From: Perognathus longimembris pacificus | Lineage: Eukaryota > Chordata > Mammalia > Rodentia > Heteromyidae | DNA length: 64,000 nucleotides | NCBI RefSeq assembly: GCF_023159225.1 | Contig: NC_063172.1 | Coordinates: 59,950,828-60,014,827 of the forward strand | Direction: 5' to 3' | Shown: in pieces, positions 23,835 through 35,304 of the stretch | Layout of the letters: each line of letters begins with the position of its first letter | Position numbering within the stretch: position 1 is the stretch's first letter | Made by a program: the position numbers and the translations under genes | Notes under the pieces: model-generated | Databases searched by the model: none | What the model saw: the letters and a program-made list of their open reading frames with translations, nothing else | Told to the model about the DNA's origin: nothing

Positions 23835-24322
23835 AACACCATTAAGAATTTGCATAAGAGAAAAAAATTAATACTAAGAATAGCCCACATGCTTTGAAAC
23901 CAATAAAAAAAAACACCTTCATTTTGGATGGAATTGATGAATCATCTCTTAGCACTTTCCTATCACATCCTTTTATAGAGATAATAGGAAGTAAAATTTT
24001 AAACATATATTGGAAACATACTTAGGGATCATTATAACAGTGTACTATGTCTAATATCATATATTTAAGCCAAACTTAAACTCATGCCAAGAGTGTGTTC
24101 TCACATAAATGACTTGAGTTTATGAAAGCTACTTTTCCCTGCATTTGAAAACATGAACTGAGGTCCTGGTGTATGGAATAGCTCTGCTTAATAAAATCGA
24201 ATGTCACATATGATGTAGACATAAGTCACACTATTTATGAATCACACTTCTCTGAATTTTATGATAACCTGCACCTGAAATGGCATAGGATTAATAATTT
24301 TGATTTAATTTTCAAAATTAAC
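23835..24322. other. AT-rich noncoding stretch, nothing recognised
   Basis: No repeat or exon recognised. Confidence 0.5.
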
Positions 24323-24337
24323 TCAAATGTGGATTTT

Positions 24338-25290
24338 TTTACCTTTCAACTTCCTTTATTTCAATTTGGGAAGACAGCATAGATTCTCATTTCCTAAACT
24401 ACATTTACATTTTTTAAATTCTTAAATACTATGACCCCATTCCTCATTTTCTCCCTGTAACTACCCGCTATTGCCATCCCCATAAGGTTTGTATCCAACA
24501 TAATGATAAGTGAGTATCAATATTAAATTAGCTCATCCTTTGTCCTGCTGTTTCTGTGATATCTTTCTCTTCCACAGATCAAATAATCTTATATACTAGA
24601 CACAAGGTACAGAAAACCAAGAGAAATGAAATAAAGAAAAATGAGAAAAAGAAAGAAAAACTACATACAGGGCATAATAAGAACCTTTTGATTCTATATC
24701 TTGGAGTTCATGTTGATACACTTCATTGTATATGGTGCTATGCACAAAGCAATTGGGTTATTGAGATCCCCTGTTAAGAATATCATAGACATATTCTAGT
24801 TCTTACAAATGAGGGATACCATGCAAACTTTTCTTTGGGTCTGGCAACACAAATTTCACCTTACACCAGTTAGAAATGGCCATTATCAAAAAAACTAATA
24901 ACATTAGATGCTGGCAGGGATGTGGCCAAAAGGGAACACTACTACACTGTTGGTGGGAGTGCAAACTTGTCAAACCACTCTGGAATGCAGTATGGAAGTT
25001 CCCCAAAGTACTAAACACAGAGTTCCCTTATGATCCAGCAATCTCACTCCTAGGTATTTACCCAAAAGACCACAAACAAGGCTATACCAAAGCTACCACC
25101 ACAACCATGTTAATTGCAGTATTATTTACTATAGCTGAGATATGGAACCAACTGAGATGCCCCTCCGTAGATGAATGGATTGAGAAGATGTAGTATATGT
25201 ACACAATGGACTTCTATGCTTCTATCAGAAAAAATGGCATTGCTCCATTTGTAAAGAAATGGAAAGACTTGGAAAAAATATTAAGAGAAG
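24338..25290 (-). mobile_element. L1 insertion with 5' inversion (twin priming) and 15-bp TSD
   Basis: The 15-base repeat tcaaatgtggatttt at 24323-24337 and 25291-25305 brackets two oppositely oriented L1 pieces. From 24338 to 24845 the minus strand carries L1 3' UTR (starting 'gccagacccaaagaaa' and ending with AAATAAA and a short A tail, T-rich at the left). From 24846 to 25290 the plus strand carries the end of ORF2, stopping at 'gaagtca'. In the L1 at 44994 'gaagtca' and 'gccagaccc' are adjacent, so the inversion point is exactly between them. Three bases (tca) are shared with the target site. Confidence 0.9.
24876..25193 (+). pseudogene. L1 ORF2 C-terminal remnant
   Basis: A 105-codon open frame within the inverted half of the L1 insertion. 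It carries the ORF2 C-terminal signature: the 'GTLLHCWWECKLVKPLW' run near residues 20-36 and 'YDPAISLLGIYPKD' near residues 52-65. The reverse transcriptase and endonuclease domains are absent. A TAG at 25191 interrupts the frame while L1-like DNA continues to 25290. It is a nonfunctional fragment. Confidence 0.9.
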
Positions 25291-25435
25291 TCAAATGTGG
25301 ATTTTAGTTGACTATTCTTAAAACAAAAATTTACCAGAAGGCTGTAATGTGCTTCCTCAGTAATTATTTTAGTGGAATTGAATTTCCATCTCTGCTGTTA
25401 ATGTTTTTTAAAATAGGTAGCACCATTAATCTGGA

Positions 25436-25525
25436 TCAATTCTGTTCTTCCATTTACTAGTTGGATGAAGAAGCTCAATGCCATCTCTGTTCCTCAGTTT
25501 CCTCTAGAAACATGGGTGTGAGCAT
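25436..25525 (+). repeat. MIR SINE remnant
   Basis: 'cttccatttactagttggat' and 'tctctgttcctcagtttcct' followed by 'ctagaaacatgggtg' closely track the MIR run 'ccacttactagctgtgtg ... ctctgtgcctcagtttcctcatctgtaaaatggg'. Confidence 0.75.
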
Positions 25526-25702
25526 CACAGAGCTAGCACCCATATCCCTCATAACATTAATAATACACCACACCTAGTCAGAATGAAAACTAAATATACT
25601 TATATTGGTTATGTTCTTACAAATCAGCTTTATACACAGGAGGTTTATAATAAAAGTATAAAATAATAAATAAATAAAATATAATAATCAAATAATAAAA
25701 AT
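25526..25702. other. AT-rich noncoding spacer
   Basis: Unrecognised, ending in an ATAATAAATAAAT-type A-rich run just before the SINE at 25703. Confidence 0.5.
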
Positions 25703-25900
25703 CAGGCACCAGTGGCTCATGACTGTAATCCTAATAACAGTTTGAAGCCAGCCCAGAAAGGAAAGTCTATGAGACTCTTATCTCCAGTTAACCACCAAAA
25801 AGCCAGAAGTAGAGTTGTGGCTTAAGTGGTAGAGTCTCAACATTAAACAAAAAAGCTAAGGGACAGTGCATAGTCCCTGAGTTCAAGCTCTAGTATGAGC
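25703..25900 (+). mobile_element. 7SL-like + Geo dimeric SINE, left half deleted internally
   Basis: 'caggcaccagtggctcatga' and 'ctgtaatcctaa' then jump directly to 'gtttgaagccagcccag', losing the 'ctcaggaggctgagatctg' block. The Geo half is complete ('agagttgtggcttaagtggt', 'gagttcaagctctag'). Confidence 0.85.
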
Positions 25901-25910
25901 ACACAGACAT

Positions 25911-25912
<2 letters not shown>

Positions 25913-25946
<34 letters not shown>
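25913..25946. repeat. (CA)n microsatellite
   Basis: A perfect run of about 34 bases in the tail of the preceding SINE. Confidence 0.97.
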
Positions 25947-25948
<2 letters not shown>

Positions 25949-25974
25949 CAAATAAATGTTTATGGTGGTAATGG

Positions 25975-26047
25975 TATTGTTTAGAGGTAGTTTAGAGGGA
26001 GATATACTTGTAAGTACAAGTCCCTGGGTTCAATCTCTTACCACAAA
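25975..26047 (+). mobile_element. Possible ID-type monomer, very decayed
   Basis: 'ctgggttcaatctcttacca' looks like an ID B box and 3' end, and 'attgtttagaggtagtttag' a possible decayed A-box region. Low confidence. Confidence 0.3.
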
Positions 26048-26535
26048 ATTTTTAATGAGACTAAAATATTTTAAATTCACTAACTATTACATATTTATAT
26101 TGAACAAAAAGAAAATCCTGAGTGTAAATGGTTCAACACTCAGATAAGTCTAAATATTTCTTTGAAATCCATGTAGCAATACAACTAATGATGATTATTG
26201 CTTTCAGAGGATGCCCATGACATTTTCTGAATGAAGAAAAATCAAATATACTATTAAATCTACAACTATTTAGGTCAGTGATAAAAATTTTGTTCAAAAG
26301 CATTTTGCTTAATGTGCAAACATATACATACACTCATTGGCTTAGGCAATATTTTGATTCCCAAATTGCAAAAGTTCTTCTCTCTTTCAATTTTTTTAAC
26401 GTGTTACAATGAAAAAAATGTTCCCCAGAAAACAATAAAAACTTCAATCCCTAGTGAAAAGATCAGCAGAACAAACTGTTTGAATTTCCTTGTCTGCTGA
26501 TACTTCTCTGTCTCTCTCTGTGCATTTTCTGTCTT

Positions 26536-26585
<50 letters not shown>

Positions 26586-27961
26586 TAGAATTTAGAACTG
26601 CAGTAGGTTTGTTTAAAATATATATTGGTCTGCCTCAACTAGAAAAAACATAAAACATAATCTTGACTGGTGTTTCATTCCTTTTATAAGACCAATAATT
26701 CAGTTGTCTTATATCCAGCAAACTCGTCTTTCTAACATGTTATATTCAGTGCTGACATTTTTATACCATTTTTCTGTAACTGTCATGTATTTCAAATGGT
26801 GTTATGGAAGAGTTATAGCTCAGGAGTCACTGTGCTCTGATGGAATCTGGAAAATTTGGATCAATGAGTAAGTGGTATTGAGAACACTTGCTTGCTGCTT
26901 AAGGTTTGAATTTCATCATGTGTTTTGAGATATTCAATGCCTAATCTAGTTCTATCAAAAAGGAAATTTCCTTAATGACATTTTAACATCACTTTTCTTA
27001 AAATTATACTAGTTCAAGACCAAGTAGTACTCTTGGTACTATATGTAAAGTAAAAAATACTATCGTCAAGTTAAGTAAAGTAATATAATTCATGGTTTCA
27101 AAAGAAAATTATGTGTACTTTTATTGAGTATCACTTTGCCAACTCTGCATCTGGAGTCTAGATTAACTAGAAACTAATTAACCAGAAAGAAATCAGGGAA
27201 TGGTTTAAAAAAAGTTAGTTCAACCACTTGAACTAACTTGAAAATCAATCTCTTATTCAGCATTCATGGCTCAATGTGTGAAAATGAATACCAAAATGAT
27301 CTAATAAAATCCTATAGCATCTTAAAGCTACATATGCATAATGGCAATTTATTTTAATTATTAATCAAATGGTTGCATTATGATACCAATAAATAATTCA
27401 CGCTATAATTAACTCTATTATAAACAGTTCATAAATAGGCATGATACAGGGATCATTAGCATAGAGGGATCATTCTGATCTTTATGTACTCCCTTCCTCT
27501 AGCAGAAAATACTTTTTACATACATTATAATACCAAAGCCCCTTCCACTATTTGCAAACCTTACAGATTAAAAAAAAGATTCCCTTTTTCTCTGACCATC
27601 TATCCTTACAGATGGTTGTGAGTTCTCTGGATTCGGCAACTATGATTTGCATCATGTAATTCAAAATGACTGGGATTCAATAACTAAAAGGGAAGAGAGG
27701 TGCGGCTTGGTATTAAAAATTTGATGGAGACAGATACATTGTTCAAGAAATATGTTTAGCAACATTTCCAAGAACAACAATTAAAAATGAAACATATTTC
27801 TGAGAACTGTATTAAAGGCTTGCCCATTATAACTTAGAAGAAGGAAGTTTCCTCACCACAAGCAAAATACATTCCTCTAAATGTACATCATCTCATAACT
27901 TGTAAAACTATTCTCTGCCATGTACTATTAGCCATACACCTTTTAGACAAAGATAGAGACC
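26048..27961. other. 1.9-kb AT-rich noncoding stretch
   Basis: No exon or firm transposon. It contains the GT microsatellite at 26541-26584 and a 12-bp perfect hairpin (aagttagttcaa / ttgaactaactt with a 4-base loop) at 27212-27239. Confidence 0.5.
26541..26584. repeat. (GT)n microsatellite
   Basis: A perfect GT run of about 44 bases. Confidence 0.98.
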
Positions 27962-28103
27962 AAAAGAAGAGAGAAGAAAAGAAAGGACAAAAGAAGCAAA
28001 AAAAGAAAGAAGGAGGAAAGGGAAGGGGAAGAGCAAGGAGAAGAGAAAAGAGAAAAGGAAAGAGAAGATGAAAGGGAAGCAGAAGGGAAAAAGGATAGGT
28101 AGA
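27962..28103. repeat. Polypurine tract
   Basis: About 140 bases of A/G (GAAAA, GGAAAG, GAGAAG units) with only a few pyrimidines. It gives three overlapping minus-strand frames coding Phe/Leu/Pro/Ser-rich sequence, which are artefacts of composition. Confidence 0.92.
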
Positions 28104-29040
28104 TCCAACTGGTTTGTACTGTAACAGCAGTTTTCCAGTAACTTTTCTCAGACTGTGCAACAAACATACCACAGAGCTGATATGAGGACCACTTTACTGT
28201 CTTACTTTGAACTACACGGGAGCCTGAAGTGATGCAAAGACTAAGCTTACTTTGATATCAAACAGGGAGTTGTGCTCAAATCAGCTGCAGCCAGTCCCCA
28301 GGGGACAAAGCACTGTTGTAAACCAAGAGGGGCCCACTGACTGGATCACCACTAGCTTGCAGAGACCTGAGGAGGGCCGTGCACTGCTTGCTCCCCTCAC
28401 AGACAGCAGTTACTCATGCAGGAGCCTGAAAGTGATGTAAGAACCAGGGCCTACACACATGTTGCCCTTTTTGTGTAGCCTGTGGTCATTCTGCAAGCAC
28501 ACAGTTCAGGTAACACTCCAGGCTGTAGCCAGGAGGCCCTGGGTAGAAAGGGAGGATTCTGATGCAACCACCAGGAATGTGCACACATGTGGGACTCAAT
28601 AAACTAAGCCAAAGAAAAACATGCTTGTGGTAGACCCTACTCAAATACACGAGGAAGATGCCATTGGAGAGGTATGAGGGGGAGATGTTAGATCCCTGCC
28701 ACATACTCTGAATAAAACTAAATTAATTAACATAAGGGTCAAACAGTTTAAAGGAAACCCCAAATCATTAAAGTTTAAAGTTCTTTATTTTCAAAATGGG
28801 AAAGGTTTCCCTAGGTATAACATAAAACTCTAAGGGTCTGCTTTTCTTCCTCCAACCAGCAAACTTGATCTGCATTCCTAGCAATAATCAATAGCTTTAT
28901 CAAAAATATTAATCACCAAGTCCTCTCTGTCAGCTTTAACCCAAGTGCATGAAGATAAGCCCTGGGATCTGAAGGCAATGCCCTCCTGCGTGGAATACGG
29001 CACTGCAGACCTACAATTAAATTGTATACTGTTTTTGAAA
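28104..29040. other. GC-richer noncoding stretch with a faint internal repeat
   Basis: From about 28200 to 28700 the base composition is clearly less AT-rich than the surroundings. 'gagcctgaagtgatgc' at 28220-28235 recurs as 'gagcctgaaagtgatgt' at about 28422-28438. No reading frame or transposon family is recognised. Confidence 0.4.
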
Positions 29041-29050
29041 AGCCTTACTT

Positions 29051-29303
29051 ATCTGGGCACCAGTAGCTCACAGCTATAAACCTAGCTACTCAGGAGGCTA
29101 AGATCTGAGGGTTGTGGTTTGAAGCCAGCTTGGGCAGGAAAGTCCATGAGAGTCACATCTCTAATTAATCACCAACAAGACAGTAGTACAGCTGTGTTGT
29201 AAATGGTAGAGCACCAGCATTCAGTGAAAATGCTAAATACTAGCAACTAAGACTTGAATTCAAGTCCCAGTAGTGGCATAAGAAAAAAAATAAATAAATA
29301 AAG
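29051..29303 (+). mobile_element. 7SL-like + Geo dimeric SINE with 10-bp TSD
   Basis: Left half 'gggcaccagtagctcacagc', 'ctagctactcaggaggctaa'; Geo half 'cagctgtgttgtaaatggta', 'gaattcaagtcccagtag'; an AAATAAATAAATA tail. The duplication agccttactt lies at 29041-29050 and 29304-29313. Confidence 0.92.
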
Positions 29304-29313
29304 AGCCTTACTT

Positions 29314-30526
29314 GAAATAATTGCACAGTGACTCTCCAAGAGGAGATCACTCATAAACATTTCTCTTGGCCAAATGATTCTGCCAAGCATCCTCTAAAAA
29401 TCAGTGTCAAAGAATATTTCTCAATTTTTCTTGGAAGTTTTTCCCAAACTAAGGGCAACCAAAACTGTCATTACATCATTCTAAAAACCGCAGGAAGAAA
29501 GCCCATTAGAATGTCCCAGACTAAAGCTGCTGGGTGCTTTCTTTCTAATGTCCCTAGGATTGTAGTTACTGTGATCCTCAACTTCCATCAGTGATTAGAA
29601 AATGGAATCTGTGGCCATCCAGTATTCCAACAATAAATGTGATTTAAAGGAACCTCAAGAAAAATAAATGTTTTCAGGCATGTGTCACTCAATACATGAA
29701 AGACAGGGACATTTGTGCAGAAACTCCCACTGCCAGTTATAGTAACTAACTGGAAAGCCACGTTCTACCTGTTCAGAAAATACTTGATCAAGAAACCAAC
29801 TGTATAAAATACTCCAGAGTCCTTTGTGTGCTCTAACCACTCAGGAAGCAGAGTAAGATCAGGACATGTCTAGAGAAACTGTCAGTTGATTGGAACATAG
29901 GTAGTAGTCCATGAAGTAGGCCCTGGCCTTTACTATGAAAGCATCTAATTTTATCTCTAGAAAAAGACAGGAGGAAAGGTATCCTTGAATTTAAACATGA
30001 AAGTATTAATGAGTAAATTTGTATTAAAATTAAAAATATTCAATGCTTAACTACTTGAAGAGACTAGTGCAAACCCTATAACAAACTAGCTACTTTAAAA
30101 ATTCCATACAAATGGCTAGTTTTCACTGTACTTCTGACACTACACACAGCTCCTGACAGACATTATTTATACAGAAGAAGCAACACCTCAGCACACAACA
30201 GGTTTATTGCAAGAAATAAAAAGGCAGTATATAAAAAATACTTAGAACAACAGTGCCCCAGACACACTCAACAGTTAGTAGTTCGTAGCATCTCATTTAT
30301 GCCTTGCAACAAGTGCCAGAGGCTTAGTGATTTTAGTACTATTAAATGACTTCTCAAATGGACATTGTGTAACTCTAGAGATTATACTTTAACAAAAATA
30401 GACTTCTCTCTCTCACTGTGTGTGTGTATTTCTCTCTGCATCTTTCTCTCTAGTTCTTCCTTCTTCCCACCTATCCCCGCCTTACCATACTATATGCAGC
30501 ATTAGAACAGAACCCACAGAATGGTA
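29314..30526. other. AT-rich noncoding stretch
   Basis: No exon or firm repeat. A very weak MIR-like phrase ('gcatctcatttatgccttgc') sits near 30288-30307. The 88-codon frame at 29328-29594 has no known motif. Confidence 0.45.
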
Positions 30527-30587
30527 TATACCTATATATTATATGTGTAAATATATATATATATACCTATATATTATATGTGTAAAT
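30527..30587. repeat. 26-bp direct duplication around an AT run
   Basis: The 26-base word running from 'tatacctata' to 'gtgtaaat' occurs exactly at 30527-30552 and 30562-30587, joined by an alternating AT run. This looks like replication slippage on the AT run. Confidence 0.9.
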
Positions 30588-30642
30588 GCTGAAACACAAT
30601 GTATGGTAAACATGGGAAGTACTTTTTTCTCTCATTCATTTT

Positions 30643-30855
30643 TGTGCTGGTCTTGGGGTTTAAACTCAATGGCTGGCCACTCTCTCTGACGAAGTTAGTG
30701 CTCTACTACTTGAACAACAACTTCACTTACTTTTTGTATGTCATCAATTGGAGGTAAGTCTCACAGACCTTCCTGAACCGCTGGCTTTGAACCGAGATCC
30801 TTAAATTTCAGCTTCCTGATTAACTAAGATTACAGGAGTAAGCCAAAAGTAACCA
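30643..30855 (-). mobile_element. 7SL-like + Geo dimeric SINE, decayed
   Basis: Minus-strand copy: 'gtgctggtcttggggtttaa' and 'gctctactacttgaac' from Geo; 'ctggctttgaaccgagatcc', 'cagcttcctgattaactaag' and 'attacaggagtaagcca' from the 7SL-like half. Confidence 0.8.
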
Positions 30856-32142
30856 GCTATAATGACCTATTTAAATAACTCCCCTCCTACACTTTCGACA
30901 AGCAATGTGTATCCTTTTCATAATTATCATAATTATAAATATATTATAATTATATATTATTCATAATTATAAAGTTTGTTTTAAAGACTTAAATCATGAA
31001 AACTCAGAAGTTTGAAGCACCTCCCATTATTTACCATTTAATACGATTAAGCAGTTTCTCTTTCACTAAGAACTATTACAGGAAATTGTTCCTTTCCATT
31101 CTAAAATGTACCTTACTGGATACAGAGAGATCTTGCATGATGACATCTCTAAACATCCCTAATTCCCTGAAAGTTAAGAGCTGAACATGAATTTTTCACA
31201 GGAGAAGACCCGGAGGCTACCTTAGGATATAGACCCCAGGTTAGTCTTTGTTCTAAGGGATATAAAAATCATATTTTGTAGATAAAAGATAAACATCATT
31301 ATGCCTGGATAAAGGAGCCATTTTCTTGGCCACTGATTTGCTCCCTCTCTGGAAGTTGAAGAAAAGAGTCAGTAATTAAGGGCTGTGCCTTTTGTGTCAC
31401 ATCAAGGACATCTGAGGTGAAAGAGTAGAATATTCTAAGCTGCCTTAAATGGCATTGGTTGTTTGGAAGGGAGAGCAGTTTGTCTGTCCTCTCTCCCTCT
31501 CCTCCTCTCCCTCGTTAGTGGCCTTCTAGGATATCCAAGCTTAGACAAGGGCTTTGCTTTGGAGAACAATAAACAAAAAAGCAAATAGTGCTGATGGATG
31601 TTTCAGGAGTCAGTTCGCAAGATGACACACAGGTGCAAGTGCAAAGAGCACCAATGGGTTCCTTCAAGTGCTCTGTAAGGAGCAACTGGGACGTGGACAG
31701 GTCAGCAGGAGGTGGAGGGTAGGTGTGTCACTGAACAAGAGTGCGTGGGACTGGTAAAGTGGTGGGCTGGAGCCAAGTGGTTATACACTGGCAAGGTACA
31801 CTCATTATTTCAACTCTCAGTTTTTCCTTTTGGAGAATCAAACCAGAAAAAAAGTCAGGGCACATTTTCAGAATCAAGTGAAACACCACATATCAAGGAA
31901 ACACCACATCTGAGAGCTCCTACAGTGTTCATCCTCCAACTTCAAATGAGAAACTACTCCTTTGGCCCTTATGGGCTGTTTACGCAGAATCTGAGAAACT
32001 AGCTTTCCAAGCTCAGCAACAACAACAACAAAGGTACAATTCTCATTTGTAACTCTCCTTAAAGGCTTCTTCTACCTAGGACAATCATTTTAATCCAGGA
32101 GCCTCTTGTCTGGTCATTTGCAACAAACAAAAATTACCCTAG
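30856..32142. other. Noncoding stretch, nothing recognised
   Basis: An AT-rich self-complementary patch (repeated 'cataattat' and 'attataa') lies at 30919-30972 and a CAA patch at 32018-32032. The 96-codon frame at 31712-32002 has no known motif. Confidence 0.45.
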
Positions 32143-32265
32143 TAGCCAGGTGCTGGTGGCTCCTGTCTATAATCCTTGCTACTCAGGAGGCTGAGATCTG
32201 AGAGTCATTGTTCAAAGACAGCCAGGAAGGATGAAGACTCATCTCCAAATAATCAGCAAACAACA
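32143..32265 (+). mobile_element. 7SL-like SINE left half
   Basis: 'agccaggtgctggtggctcc', 'cttgctactcaggaggctga' and 'gagatctgagagtcattg' are well preserved. The expected Geo half does not follow directly; a Geo-like piece lies about 115 bases downstream. Confidence 0.8.
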
Positions 32266-32381
32266 CAACCCAGCTTGGGGATTAAGAAAGGATTTTTGAT
32301 GAAATAACTTGTGAGTTAATAGAATTAAGAATAAGCTAAACAAGAAAATAATAAACTGTAATAATGCTAACAATAATACAG

Positions 32382-32467
32382 AACTGGAGGAATGATTCAG
32401 TGGTGGTACATCAACCCTGAGCAAAAAGCAGAGAGAGAGAGTTCAAGGCACTGAGTACCAACCCCCC
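32382..32467 (+). mobile_element. Geo-like right half, displaced
   Basis: 'aactggaggaatgattcagt', 'ggtggtacatcaaccctgag' and 'caaaaagcagag' resemble a decayed Geo or ID-like right monomer. It may be the partner of the 7SL-like half at 32143-32265 pushed apart by inserted sequence, or an independent copy. The tail has become a CAA microsatellite. Confidence 0.5.
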
Positions 32468-32495
32468 AAAACAACAACAACAACAACAACAACAC
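32468..32495. repeat. (CAA)n microsatellite
   Basis: About nine CAA units in the SINE-tail position. Confidence 0.9.
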
Positions 32496-33889
32496 ACTAA
32501 CGTTTTCTCCATTAAAAGAATCTGTTTCCCTTGATTAAAAAAAAAAAAAAAGGAACAGAAAGCTCAGGGTATCCAGGATGCTAGCCAGCTCTGCTCTGTG
32601 GTTTTGCTGGTCAAGTACGCTGATCAACAACTTCTTATCATGATAAGAAAACTGATCCTTTCTACAGGATACTACGTAAACAAACAAGCATAACAAGCAT
32701 CTGGTCAGGGATATTCAGAATTCACCTTTGTATACTCAAGAATACCAGCTGTTCTCCTATTTGGACAGAGGAAGAGGCAGCAGTATTTGAAATAGATAAT
32801 GAGCAAGGATAACTATGGAAGTAAGAGCCAGTTTGCTACAAATGAGTATAAAGGAAAAGCATCATCTTGTCATTCCCTTGTCTCCACTTCAACAAAATTA
32901 AAATGAAATTCAAACTCCTTTTTCAGAGCCTGAGAAATGGGGGTTCTCTCTAATATCCATCTAAAGATCAGATGAGCTCCTACTGGTGGCCCAGTTTAAG
33001 AAAGAAAACAATTTAATTGAAGGTTAGGAAAGGAAGAAATCTTTTGTTCTTTATTTTAATTTACTGAGAACTATCACCCACTTAGTAAAGATACGAAATA
33101 GAAAAGGAAGGAAAAAGAACTAGTAATAAATATGTCTCTTTTGAGCAACATCAATGCTAGTATTGTTTCTTAAATGTCCACACAGTAGTCTACTGTCAAA
33201 TTAGATAACATGGATTTATATTGTTATTCAGGAAAGAATTCCATATCAGGAGGCCCATATTTCAGTGCAGAAAGGATTACATTATTTGTCAAGGAAAACA
33301 CATTACTCTTTGAAAAACAGAAACGTTGACCTTGGCAAAGAGTTAGTGAAATTGTTCCCTACTTATTTCCCTTACATGCAGCATGCAGAAGAGAACATAT
33401 TTACTCCTGCTTTGTGGCATTGTTTCAAAAGAACTCTTGTTATTTGGGCCAAAAATAAGTAGAAAACTTGGAGAAAATAGTTCACATTACTGTTGGGAAG
33501 TGACTGAATTCTTGTTTCCACACTTAGGTAGTAAAACACATTTCCAAAGGAAGATGATCAAATGAGATGCTGATCAATTATAGCTTGATTTTTTTCCATA
33601 ATTAGAGATGAATAAAAGTAAGCATTCTTTGACAACCTAAAATTGTGTGATGTTTACTTTATTAGGATGCTATTACCTTATCTTTCCAGGTAACTTGACC
33701 ATTATTTTCATAATAATTGATAACACTGTGTTTTCTTTTGCCATGGCAAAATTTCTATTTTTATGTCTTTATCTGTGGATTGCTCAAGTGAATCTCAACA
33801 GATTTATATATCCTAACTCTTCCCTTTTTTATTTTCCTACAGGCTCACAATTTGACCACCATTCTTTGTATTATGACTTTGCATGGTAA
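32496..33889. other. AT-rich noncoding stretch
   Basis: No exon or transposon recognised. An A15 run lies at 32538-32552 and an 18-bp palindrome containing two GATA motifs is listed separately. Confidence 0.5.
32632..32649. promoter_or_regulatory. Palindromic double GATA motif
   Basis: ttcttatcatgataagaa is a perfect 18-bp palindrome holding two facing GATA-factor motifs (cTTATC and GATAAg). Binding is inference; there is no other regulatory evidence here. Confidence 0.25.
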
Positions 33890-34045
33890 AAGTAACATAA
33901 TAATAGCAGGTTTTATTGAGTACTAATAACTTTTTGAAGGAATATTAGTATGCTTTCATAATCAATTACTTTAGCAATATCATAATCTAGGTAACTCCAT
34001 TATATTATCCCCTATGATAATTTAGGAAGGGCTCATTCCCCTGCT
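33890..34045 (+). repeat. MIR SINE remnant
   Basis: 'aatagcaggttttattgag' then 'tactaataac', 'tatgctttcataatcaatta' and 'ggtaactccattatattatc' follows the MIR order 'aatagctaacatttattgag', 'tactatgtgc', 'tacatgcattatctcattta' and 'ggtactattattatcccc'. Confidence 0.6.
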
Positions 34046-35304
34046 CTGACAATAAGTTGACAAGTTTATCTTGTTGTGGGTATCCTTTACATTTTATATT
34101 AATGCTTATGAATGGAACTATTCAAAACCAACTAAGTCCAGCTAGAGAACAATTTCTGTTTGGAAGAAGACCCAATTGAAAAACGTAATAGAAGTTTGTA
34201 TGCTCAATATTACCCTCTTTTTTGCACTCTGTATTTGAAAAATTTCCATAAAGCTACAGCTCTTCGGTTTTACTAAGAAATGAGTCAGCAAAGATTACAG
34301 GAAATTACCAAGAGATTGTACAACATAAATGATAAATTGTCAACATTGCAAAACAGAAGATGAGAATCTATTGTTTTATTTTTACAATTGCACAGTTCTG
34401 TATTTGAACGTACATATGCATACGTCTGCACAGAAACATACTGTTCAATAAAAGCATGAAGGTATTATACACGGCCAGATTTCAGCTTCTGTGTAATCAA
34501 TATGGTTCAGTCATAGCAAATACAACCGAAACACTTGTTAAAGATTTTTTTTTTATAAATATCTGATGTATAACAGTATGGGGACAGTATGGGGATCTTG
34601 TAGGAAGACCCAGCCTGGATTTCTAAAAGATAATGTTCAGTAATGGTTCTGTAATTACCTGGCATTTCCTGTCTTTATGGCCTTCACTTCTGTAGTTTCC
34701 TCTACCCCAATATTTAAATAATTTTTAAAAATGTTTATCTGGTAAAAAATCCCCTCTTCCCCTACCCTTTAGTACCTTGCTACCAGTGAAAAACCCCACC
34801 TGGCCTTTGAAGTTCTTAGCCACTTTCATAGCCAGTGGATCTCAAGGAGAGGACCTTGCTTTGGATCTTGCCACTATTTATCACTTTCCTACCCAAAGTT
34901 TTATGAAAAAAGACTCAAAAAGGTTGGAATAACATAGCCATGGAAGAGGAATGAAAAGCTAGAGAAGAGCAGACTTACATCTATGTGGGGTTAGCCAGCC
35001 CTGGCAGAGCCCCTTTCCTTTTTCAGATTCAAGGGGTTTTTTTGGGGGGGGAGAGGGGTCATATTTTTCTTAATTATTTTCCAAACACAAAATCTTGTTT
35101 TGAGGAATATTTACTTTTCCTAAACAAAACACTTTAAGAGGAGGCCCCCGGTACACTACTGAGATCCCTAGTGACTCTGAACCCAGAAGGACCTGTGTCC
35201 TAGAACAGAAGCAAAGCTTCCAAGTCAGGTAGAATGGCACTATGAAATACTTCTATGCAGTAGCCATTTATCTCATCACAATGTGCTTTTTCCTCTTCCA
35301 GGCT
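34046..35304. other. Noncoding stretch, nothing recognised
   Basis: No exon or repeat recognised. A short tandem 'acagtatgggg' duplication lies near 34576-34594, and a T8/G8 homopolymer junction near 35036-35051. Confidence 0.5.

Noticed and set aside
26860..26935. ID-like SINE ('agtggtattgagaacacttg')
   Set aside because: Only the A-box-like part is suggestive; no convincing B box or tail follows.
27888..28172. Three overlapping Phe/Leu/Ser/Pro-rich minus-strand frames
   Set aside because: Low-complexity translation of the polypurine tract.
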